The notes under the pieces: generated by a model
Databases searched by the model: none
The model's input: only the letters and a program-made list of their open reading frames with translations
What the model was told of the DNA's origin: nothing
Assembly (NCBI GenBank): GCA_026399835.1
Contig: JAPLQE010000074.1
Location: 1 to 58,825, forward strand
Direction: 5' to 3'
DNA from: Burkholderiales bacterium
GTDB taxonomy: Bacteria; Pseudomonadota; Gammaproteobacteria; Burkholderiales; Burkholderiaceae_E
Length of the DNA: 58,825 nt
Part shown: positions 52,337-58,825 of the stretch, one piece after another
How the letters are laid out: each line of letters opens with the position of its first letter
Numbering within the stretch: the first letter of the stretch is position 1
Position numbers and translations under genes: made by a program

Positions 52337-52424
52337 AGGGCGTGCCGGTCGGCGCGCCGTCCGCAGGCTGGTTTCCGCCGCAGCGCGGCCGCGATCGTCC
52401 TCCGGTCGGCCGCGGATGCCGCGA

Positions 52425-52444
52425 GCCCCGGAGAAGCCCGGGGC
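52425..52444 (+). terminator. Hairpin between carbonic anhydrase and chemoreceptor genes
   Basis: GCCCCGG and CCGGGGC form a perfect 7-bp stem with a 6-base loop, about 90 bases past the carbonic anhydrase stop. There is no T-run directly after it, so terminator function is unproven. Confidence 0.35.
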
Positions 52445-52557
52445 GCCTCGGCGCTTCTTGGGCGATCGCGCAGGGCGGCCCGGGCGGATGATGAGCGCCC
52501 CGGCCCTGCGTCCCGTGACGCGCGGGCCTGCCATCGACTGTTCGAGAGGGCCCTGCG

Positions 52558-54102
52558 ATGCGCAAGAACCTGCCCGTCACCGATCGCGAGCGGATGCTCG
52601 GCGATGGCGACACGCTGGTGTCGACCACCGACCTCAAGGGTCGGATCACCTACTGCAACCCGTCCTTCATCGCGATCAGCGGGTTCTCCGAGGACGAGCT
52701 GATCGGCAAGGCCCACAACCTGGTCCGCCATCCGGACATGCCGGAGGAGGCCTTCGCCGACATGTGGGCGACGATCGAGTCGGGCCGACCGTGGACGGCG
52801 CTGGTCAAGAACCGCTGCAAGAACGGCGACTTCTACTGGGTCCGTGCGAACGCCACGCCACTGACCGAGAACGGCGCGACCGTCGGCTACATGTCGGTGC
52901 GCACCCGGCCGTCGCGCGAGGAGGTCGAGGCCGCCGATGTGCTGTACGCGGCGATCCGCGAGAAGCGCTCCCGCCACGCGATCTCCGGCGGCATCGTGGT
53001 CCGCACCGGACCGGCGGGCTGGCTGCAGCGTGTCTCCGCGATGTCGCTCGCCTCCCGGTTCGCGCTGGCCGTGACGCTGCCCGTGTCCGCCGCGGCGCTC
53101 GGTGCGCTGGCCGTCTCGGGCCCGACGCTCGCCGCGCTCGCGCCGCTCGCCGCCGGCGGTATCGCGGCCGCGGCGGCCGTCGCCTGGCTTGTGGCGAGCG
53201 TCGCATCGCCGATGCGGCAGGTCTCGGCGTCGGCGCGCCGGATCTCGGGCGGTCAGATGGGCGCGACGATGTCGAGCGAGCGGCGCGACACGCTCGGCGA
53301 GCTGATGCGCGACGTGAACCAGGTGGGCGTGAACGTGATGGCGCTGGTCGCCGACGTGCGCGCGCAGATCTCCAGCATGGAGCACGCCACCGGCGAGATC
53401 GCCCAGGGCAACCTCGACCTGAGCGCGCGCACCGAGCAGGCGGCCTCGAGCCTGCAGGAGACCGCGGCCAGCATGGAGGAGATCGCCGGCACCGTCCGCA
53501 ATGCCGAGGGCAATGCGCAGACCGCCAACACGCTCGCCGCGGCCGCGCTGGAGACGGCGCGCGAGGGCGACGCCGCCACGCGGCGCGTCGATGCGGTGAT
53601 GCAGGAGATCGCCGAGAGTTCGCGCCGCATCGGGGACATCACCTCGATGATCGACTCGATCGCGTTCCAGACGAACATCCTCGCGCTCAACGCGGCCGTC
53701 GAGGCGGCCCGCGCCGGCGAGCAGGGGCGCGGCTTCGCGGTCGTGGCCTCCGAGGTGCGCTCGCTCGCGCAGCGCAGTGCCGAGGCCGCCCGCGAGATCA
53801 AGCGGCTGACCGCAGAGAGCTCGGGCAAGGTCGATGCCGGCGCGGCCAGCGCGCGGCAGGCGGCCGAGACGATGGGGCAGATCACCGAGTCGGTCCAGCG
53901 GGTGACCTCGCTGATCGACGAGATCGCCGCGGCCTCCGGCGAGCAGACCCGCGGCATCGAGCAGGTGGGTCAGGCGGTGTCGGACCTGGACCGCTCGACG
54001 ACGCAGAACGCGGCGCTGGTCGAGCAGGGCGCGGCGGCCGCGGGCAGCCTCAAGGACCAGGCGCACCGCCTGTCGCAGGCGATCTCGGTGTTCCGGGTCT
54101 AG
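52558..54102 (+). CDS. Aer-like methyl-accepting chemotaxis protein with PAS domain
   Basis: A 514-residue chemoreceptor. Residues about 20-125 form a PAS domain ([32 protein letters not shown]) like Aer, which senses redox state through FAD. A hydrophobic hairpin at about 167-216 anchors it to the membrane; a HAMP region and a signalling domain follow ([45 protein letters not shown]). No chemotaxis genes lie nearby. The end overlaps the convergent DUF6691-like gene by 53 bases. Confidence 0.93.
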   Translation: MRKNLPVTDRERMLGDGDTLVSTTDLKGRITYCNPSFIAISGFSEDELIGKAHNLVRHPDMPEEAFADMWATIESGRPWTALVKNRCKNGDFYWVRANATPLTENGATVGYMSVRTRPSREEVEAADVLYAAIREKRSRHAISGGIVVRTGPAGWLQRVSAMSLASRFALAVTLPVSAAALGALAVSGPTLAALAPLAAGGIAAAAAVAWLVASVASPMRQVSASARRISGGQMGATMSSERRDTLGELMRDVNQVGVNVMALVADVRAQISSMEHATGEIAQGNLDLSARTEQAASSLQETAASMEEIAGTVRNAEGNAQTANTLAAAALETAREGDAATRRVDAVMQEIAESSRRIGDITSMIDSIAFQTNILALNAAVEAARAGEQGRGFAVVASEVRSLAQRSAEAAREIKRLTAESSGKVDAGAASARQAAETMGQITESVQRVTSLIDEIAAASGEQTRGIEQVGQAVSDLDRSTTQNAALVEQGAAAAGSLKDQAHRLSQAISVFRV

Positions 54103-54538
54103 CGGTCTGCGGCGGGCGTGTGGCCCGCCGGCGCTCGGCGAGCTCGAACAGCCCCATCCCCGCGAGCATCGCCGCGACGAAGACCCCGGCCTTGACGCCG
54201 CCCCCGCCGAGCAGGGCCGCGAGCGCGGGGCCGGGGCAGAACCCGGCCAGACCCCAGCCCACGCCGAAGGCGAGGCTGCCCAGCACCAGCGGCGCATCGA
54301 ACTCCCGTACCCCGGGCAGGCGCATCGGCTCGCCGAGCCAGGAGACGGCGCGCCGGCCGGCGAGCGCGAAGCCCGCGGCGGCGACCGCGACCGCGCCGCC
54401 CATCACCAGCGCGAGCGACGGATCCCAGGGGCCGGCGAGATCCAGGAAGCCGAGCACCTTGGCGGGGTCGACCATGCCGGAGAGGATCAGGCCCAGCCCG
54501 AAGACGAGGCCCGATGCGAAGGCGGCGAGGGTGGGCAT
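54050..54538 (-). CDS. YeeE/YedE-type membrane protein, second half (DUF6691-like)
   Basis: A 162-residue membrane protein of the half-size YeeE type, with four hydrophobic segments and the Cys motif [39 protein letters not shown] is also typical. It follows its sister by 11 bases. The pair together would form one transporter-like unit for a sulfur compound. The C-terminal 30 residues are low complexity and run antisense into the chemoreceptor gene. Confidence 0.85.
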   Translation of the reverse strand: MPTLAAFASGLVFGLGLILSGMVDPAKVLGFLDLAGPWDPSLALVMGGAVAVAAAGFALAGRRAVSWLGEPMRLPGVREFDAPLVLGSLAFGVGWGLAGFCPGPALAALLGGGGVKAGVFVAAMLAGMGLFELAERRRATRPPQTARPGTPRSPATGGAPGP

Positions 54539-54549
54539 CGGCGCGGGCC

Positions 54550-54981
54550 TCACGCGGCGAGCAGGTGCCGCGCGACGAACACCGTCGCGAAGCCCGCACC
54601 CATGAAGCACAGCGTGGCCACCAGCGAGCGCAGCGACAGCCGGGACAGGCCGCACACGCCGTGGCCGCTGGTGCAGCCGGCGCCATAGCGCGTGCCGACG
54701 CCGACGAGCAGGCCCGCCGCGACCAGCGTCGGGACGTCGGCGTCGATCCGCAGCGCGGGCAGCGGCGCGAGCAGGCCCCAGGCGAGTGGCGAGACGACGA
54801 GCCCGGCGACGAAGGCGAGGCGCCAGGCACGCGGGCCGTGGCGTGCGCCGAGCAGCCCGCCCACGATGCCGCTGATGCCGGCGATGCGCCCGCACAGCAG
54901 CAGCATCGCTGCCGCCAGGCCGATCAGCAGCCCGCCGGCGAACGCCGGTCCGGGGGTGAACACGTTCCAGTCGACGGTCAT
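54550..54981 (-). CDS. YeeE/YedE-type membrane protein, first half
   Basis: A 143-residue membrane protein. It has the half-size YeeE signature [29 protein letters not shown] with two cysteines, and [14 protein letters not shown]. It sits between the persulfide dioxygenase and the DUF6691-like gene, the usual order of this sulfur operon. Confidence 0.88.
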   Translation of the reverse strand: MTVDWNVFTPGPAFAGGLLIGLAAAMLLLCGRIAGISGIVGGLLGARHGPRAWRLAFVAGLVVSPLAWGLLAPLPALRIDADVPTLVAAGLLVGVGTRYGAGCTSGHGVCGLSRLSLRSLVATLCFMGAGFATVFVARHLLAA

Positions 54982-54998
54982 GGGGCGTGCCTCGCGGG

Positions 54999-56087
54999 TC
55001 AGTGCGCGCCGCCGACGACCGGATGGCCGTTCGCGCGCCAGCGCAGCATGCCGCCGGCCAGGTTGGCCACCTCGGCGAAGCCGGCCTTCTGCAGCAGCGT
55101 AGCGGCCTGCGCCGAGCGCGCGCCCGAGCGGCAGACGGTGACGACCGGGCGCTCCTTCGAGAGCTCGCCCAGGCGCGCATCGAGCTCGCCGAGCGGGATC
55201 GGCCGCGCCTGTGCGATGTGCCCGAGCGGCCCGTCGAACTCCGCGGGCTCGCGCACGTCGACCACCTGCACGCCGCGGGCGGCCTCCTCGAGCCCCTGCG
55301 GCTGGATCTCCCACAGGCCGGCGAAGGTGAAGACGAGCGCTGCCCAGCCGGGCTCGCGATCGGCGTACCCGGGGCCGGCGGGGCCGTCGTCGGATGGCCG
55401 GCCGCAGACGAGGTTGGCCGGCACCGCGACGTCGATCTGCTTGGGGTGCGGCAGCTTCAGGTTGTGCATGTAGCCGACGAAGTCGTCCTCGCCGATCTCG
55501 CCGCCGAGCCGCGGGTTGTACGCCCGCTCCTCGCGCACGCTGGTGACCGTCAGGCCGCGGTAGTCGTGCGCGGGATAGAGCAGGCAGTCGAGCGGCAGGC
55601 TGAACAGCTCGGCGCGCACCGAACGCCACAGCCGGTGCGGATCGCCCTGCTGGAAGTCGGTGCGGCCGCAGCCGCGCACCAGCAGGCAGTCGCCGCTGAA
55701 GGCCATCGACTCGTCGTCGAGCACGAAGCTCAGGCAGCCGTCGGTGTGGCCCGGGGTCGCGCGCACGGCGAGGTGGCGCGCGCCGAAGGCGATGCGGTCC
55801 CCGTGACGCAGCGTCCGGTCCGCGCCCTGCGCACCGCCCTCGGCCGGCACCGCGATGTCGGCGCCGCACAGCCGCTTGAGCAGTCAGGCGCCGGTGACAT
55901 GGTCGGCGTGGGTGTGGGTCTCGAGCGTCCAGCGCAGCCGCAGGCCGAGCTCGGAGACCAGCGCGGCGTCGCGGCGCGCCTGCTCGAACACCGGATCGAT
56001 GATCACCGCCTCGCCGCTGCGTCGGTCGGCCAGCAGATAGGTGTAGGTGGACGAGGTGGGGTCGAACAACTGCCTGAAGATCAGCAC
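54999..56087 (-). pseudogene. MBL-fold/rhodanese persulfide dioxygenase, interrupted by TGA
   Basis: A gene of 363 codons including one internal stop. GTG 56087 has GGAGG eight bases upstream and begins the family N-terminus ([18 protein letters not shown]). The metal motif is [12 protein letters not shown]; then TGA at 55886-55884 stands where homologues carry Trp; the frame continues unchanged ([23 protein letters not shown]...), through [36 protein letters not shown] to a C-terminal rhodanese with active Cys in [13 protein letters not shown]. Such ETHE1/Blh fusions oxidise glutathione persulfide. Either a recent nonsense mutation or a sequencing error (TGG to TGA). Operon with the YeeE pair. 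Confidence 0.85.
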
Positions 56088-56211
56088 GGCGCGGTCCTCC
56101 GGTCGCAGCGGCCTGGTGGGGTGGGGGTCGCTGCGCCGGCGAGTGTAGCGCTGCGGCCGGGTGCGACCGTGGCGCGCCGCGCGCCGGGAGGTACGATCGG
56201 CGGCTGTCCCG

Positions 56212-56487
56212 ATGCCCGCCCGAGCCCGAATGCCGTCAGCCCCCGGGGCGCCCGCCCGCCCGCCCGTCAATCCGATCCAGCCCGCCAAGCTGCTCCGTTC
56301 GAAGTGGACGGCGGCCGTGCCGGTCGCGCGCGAGAAGCACTTCCTCGTCACGCGCCTGATCGAACCCGATGACCCGGCGATGCGGCTGGAGTGGGTCGAG
56401 ATCGAGGCGGTCCATTCGGGTCGGGTGCGGCGCATCGCATGGCGCGAGCTGCGCGATCCGTCGGTGTGGCGGCAGGGCTGGGTGTAG
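56212..56487 (+). CDS. Trp-rich small protein of the TIGR02450 type
   Basis: A 91-residue protein. After a Pro/Ala-rich start comes the conserved core [45 protein letters not shown] and [16 protein letters not shown], matching a small conserved proteobacterial family of unknown function. The start may be ATG 56212 or ATG 56230. It converges on the sulfatase gene. Confidence 0.8.
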   Translation: MPARARMPSAPGAPARPPVNPIQPAKLLRSKWTAAVPVAREKHFLVTRLIEPDDPAMRLEWVEIEAVHSGRVRRIAWRELRDPSVWRQGWV

Positions 56488-56530
56488 CGCGGCGAGACGG
56501 GGCCGCAGGCGTACCCGTCGCAGTCCAGGC

Positions 56531-56555
56531 GGCCTGCGCACGGCGTGCGCAGGCC
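56531..56555. terminator. 11-bp perfect hairpin between convergent genes
   Basis: GGCCTGCGCAC and its exact complement GTGCGCAGGCC are separated by GGC. The hairpin lies between the stops of the convergent small Trp-rich protein and sulfatase genes, so it could end both transcripts. No T-run flanks it on either strand. Confidence 0.55.
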
Positions 56556-56563
56556 CCTGCCGG

Positions 56564-57889
56564 TCAGCGCTGCGGCATGTCCTGGGTCGTGTAGCCGAGA
56601 CTGACCGCGGCGTCCTCCGGGATCGCCGGCATGGTCGCGTTCCAGGCCTCCCAGTCGGCGCGCATCGCGGCCAGGCGCGCGGGCTCGCGTTTCGCGAGGT
56701 TGGCGCGCTCGCGCTCGTCGCGCGACAGGTCGAACAGGTAGTCGACGCCGTCGACCCGCAGGTACTTCCAGGCGCCGTCGCGCAGCGCGCGCTGGCCGCG
56801 GTGCTTCATCCGCCAGTGCAGCGGCCGGGCGAACGCGCATGCCGGGTCGCGCAGCACCGGCAGCATCGACGCGCCGTCCAGCGGGTACGCGGGGTCGGCG
56901 GGCACGCCGGCCGCATCGAGCATCGTCGCGCTCCAGTCCATCGTCATGCAGGGCTGGGCGCTGCATGCGCCCGCCGGGATCACCGCCGGCCAGTGCGCGA
57001 TCCATGGCACGCGGATGCCGCCCTCGGTGAGGTCCATCTTCCCGCCGACCAGCGGCCAGCTGTCCGAGAAGCGCTCGCCGCCGTTGTCGCTGGTGAAGAC
57101 GACCAGCGTGTCGCGCTCCAGGCCCAGCCTGCGCAGCGTGGCCATCAGCGTGCCGATGCCTTCGTCCATCTGCCGGATCATCGTCCGATAGGTCTCGACG
57201 TTGCCGCCGTCGAGGTGGAACAGGTTGTCGCGCACCTGCGGCGAGAGGTGCGCGTCGTCGCGCGTCTCCCACGGCCAGTGCGGCGCGGTGTAGTGCAGGC
57301 TCAGCAGGAGGGGCGTGCCGGGCTCGCGCGCGGCGCGCTCCACGACCTCGACCGCCCGCCGCGACAGCAGGTCGGTCAGGTAGCCGTCGGCGGGGGTCGG
57401 CGTCTCGTCTTCCCACAGGTCGTGCTGGCCGCGCGAGTCGCAGTGGCTGAAGTAGTCGACGCCGCCCGACATCGGGCCGAAATGCTCGTCGTAGCCGGAC
57501 TTCAGGGGCCCGAAGGCGGGCGGATGGCCGAGGTGCCACTTGCCGACGAGCGCGGTGCGATAGCCGGCGGCCTTGAGCAGCGAGGGCAGCGTCGGATGCG
57601 AGGGCGGCAGGCCGATGTGCGGCTTGCCGCGGTCCGCGCTGCGGATCGGCTCCTCGGCCGCGCCGCGCAGCCGGTACTGGTAGCGGCCGGTGATCATCCC
57701 GAAGCGCGTGGGCGAGCAGACCGGCGAGTTCGAGTAGCCCTGCGTGAAGCGGATGCCGCCTGCGGCGAGCCGGTCGAGCTCGGGCGAGACCGGACCGAAG
57801 GCGGCGTCGCGCCCTCCGTAGCAGCCGAGGTCCGCGTAGCCGAGGTCGTCGGCGACGATGAAGATGAAGTTGGGACGGGTCGATGCCAT
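56564..57889 (-). CDS. Type I sulfatase
   Basis: A 441-residue arylsulfatase-superfamily hydrolase. Metal ligands lie in [19 protein letters not shown]; the formylglycine site is Cys58 in [17 protein letters not shown] (C-x-P-x-R), which needs a formylglycine-generating enzyme not present here. VGKWHLG and [20 protein letters not shown] also fit. No signal peptide is visible, so it is probably cytosolic. It starts 23 bases after the Bug-type gene; together they suggest uptake and desulfation of an organic sulfate ester (inference). Confidence 0.9.
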   Translation of the reverse strand: MASTRPNFIFIVADDLGYADLGCYGGRDAAFGPVSPELDRLAAGGIRFTQGYSNSPVCSPTRFGMITGRYQYRLRGAAEEPIRSADRGKPHIGLPPSHPTLPSLLKAAGYRTALVGKWHLGHPPAFGPLKSGYDEHFGPMSGGVDYFSHCDSRGQHDLWEDETPTPADGYLTDLLSRRAVEVVERAAREPGTPLLLSLHYTAPHWPWETRDDAHLSPQVRDNLFHLDGGNVETYRTMIRQMDEGIGTLMATLRRLGLERDTLVVFTSDNGGERFSDSWPLVGGKMDLTEGGIRVPWIAHWPAVIPAGACSAQPCMTMDWSATMLDAAGVPADPAYPLDGASMLPVLRDPACAFARPLHWRMKHRGQRALRDGAWKYLRVDGVDYLFDLSRDERERANLAKREPARLAAMRADWEAWNATMPAIPEDAAVSLGYTTQDMPQR

Positions 57890-57912
57890 GGGCGTGAAGG
57901 CGCTGCCTGCGT

Positions 57913-58825
57913 TCAGTCTTCGGGGGTGAATCCGGAGGCCTTGACGACCGGGCCCCACATCGCGGATTCGCGCTGCTGCAGCGCGGTCAGCTCGGCGGCG
58001 GTGCTCGGCGCAGGCTCGAGGCCCAGGCGTGCGAGCCGCTCCTTCGAGGCCGGCGTGCCCAGCGACGCGACCACGGTCGCGCGCAGGCGCTCGAGGGTCG
58101 CGGGCGGCACCGCCGCAGGCGCATAGAGGCCGTACCAGAGCGGCACGTCGAGGTCGATGCCCGACTCCTTGAGCGTCGGCACGCCCTCGAGGAAGGGCGA
58201 GCGCTTCGCGCCCATCGTCGCGACGATGCGCACCCGGCCGGCCTTGTGCTGCTCGATCGCATCGCCCACCGGCGAGACCATGCACGGGATCTGGCCGCCG
58301 GCGACGTCGGTGACCGCGAGCGCCGAGCCGCGGTACGGCACGTGGGCCATCGGCACGCCGAGCGCGCGCGAGGTCGCGACGCCCAGGAAGTGCGGGATCG
58401 TGCCGGCGCCGGGCGAGCCGTAGCTGGCGCGGTCCCCGGCGCCCTTGAGCCAGTCCCGAACGCCCGCGAAGTCCTTGGCCGGGACCGAGGGCCCGACGGT
58501 CAGCCCGTAGTCGCCGATGCAGATCCGCGAGATCGGCGCGAAGTCCTTGATCGGATCGAACTTCAGGCCGCGGAAGACGTGGGTGAAGAGCGTCATCGGG
58601 CCCTGCGGCACCAGCAGCAGCGTGTCGCCGTCGGGCGCCGAGGCCTTGACCGCCTCGATGGCGAGGCGGCCGGCGGCGCCGGTCCGGTTCTCGACGATCG
58701 CCGTGCGGCCGAGGCCGGTGCCGATCTGCTCGGCGAGCAGGCGGCCGACGCCGTCGACGCTGCCGCCGGCGGCGAAGCCGAGCACGATGCGGATCGGCGG
58801 TGTCTGGGCCCGGGCGGCGGGCGCC
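57913..58825 (-). CDS. Bug/TctC family periplasmic binding protein (5' end beyond window)
   Basis: About 303 residues are visible; the start lies past the window end. The frame opens with the end of a signal peptide ([14 protein letters not shown]) and continues with the family signature [52 protein letters not shown], and FKPIKDF-like [13 protein letters not shown]. Bug proteins bind carboxylates or amides for TTT transporters and are greatly expanded in Burkholderiales. It is probably the first of an operon with the sulfatase. Confidence 0.92.
   Translation of the reverse strand, partial: APAARAQTPPIRIVLGFAAGGSVDGVGRLLAEQIGTGLGRTAIVENRTGAAGRLAIEAVKASAPDGDTLLLVPQGPMTLFTHVFRGLKFDPIKDFAPISRICIGDYGLTVGPSVPAKDFAGVRDWLKGAGDRASYGSPGAGTIPHFLGVATSRALGVPMAHVPYRGSALAVTDVAGGQIPCMVSPVGDAIEQHKAGRVRIVATMGAKRSPFLEGVPTLKESGIDLDVPLWYGLYAPAAVPPATLERLRATVVASLGTPASKERLARLGLEPAPSTAAELTALQQRESAMWGPVVKASGFTPED

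Noticed and set aside
55884-55886. TGA as a selenocysteine codon in the persulfide dioxygenase
   Set aside because: The family has Trp here, not Cys, and no typical selenocysteine insertion hairpin was noticed; nonsense mutation or base error is simpler.

Overview
The window reads as one stretch of a very GC-rich (around 70%) betaproteobacterial chromosome, most likely order Burkholderiales. The best evidence is gene order. On the minus strand amgK-murU-pepP-ubiH family-dusB-fis-purH-ruvC-ruvA-(insert)-ruvB-rhomboid-ybgC-tolQRAB-pal-cpoB runs away from lptD-surA-rsmA. A second minus-strand block runs miaB-phoH-ybeY-corC-lnt-glyQ-glyS-gmhB-like-plsC-ygjP-gloA. No phage, insertion sequence, CRISPR array or rRNA was seen.

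Layout. 1-4.2 kb holds signalling genes (a degenerate receiver protein coupled to a cytosolic trypsin-like protease, a lone receiver, a DUF1488-like protein, a histidine kinase) and a tRNA-Lys with its own promoter and terminator. 4.2-5.3 kb is a one-piece YeeE/TsuA thiosulfate transporter. 5.3-11 kb is the Tol-Pal envelope system, with an unusual TolA. 11-24.4 kb covers rhomboid, Holliday-junction resolution, purine synthesis, Fis/DusB and cell-wall recycling, interrupted between ruvB and ruvA by a four-gene TlpA-DUF4266-DUF3570-ApbE operon. 24.4-29 kb is outer-membrane biogenesis plus rsmA. 29-40.2 kb is housekeeping. 40.2-42.6 kb is leuA with a newly noticed leucine-rich, probably leaderless leader peptide and attenuator-like pairings.

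From 42.7 kb the content is accessory: two unknown exported proteins, an FAD monooxygenase with a DUF2783 partner, an mhpA-mhpB-mhpD cluster for phenylpropanoid catabolism read away from an MhpR-type IclR regulator across a perfect 15-bp palindrome, an MBL hydrolase, a beta-carbonic anhydrase, a PAS chemoreceptor, a sulfur operon (persulfide dioxygenase with an in-frame stop, plus a split YeeE pair), a sulfatase and a Bug-type binding protein cut by the window end.

The most interesting parts are the TlpA-DUF4266-DUF3570-ApbE operon (the beta-barrel-like DUF3570 protein carries a DxxSGAS motif resembling an ApbE flavinylation site, while its ApbE lacks a signal peptide and the usual metal Asp), the leuA attenuator, and the mhp operator. 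All function calls come from reading the translations; no database search was run.
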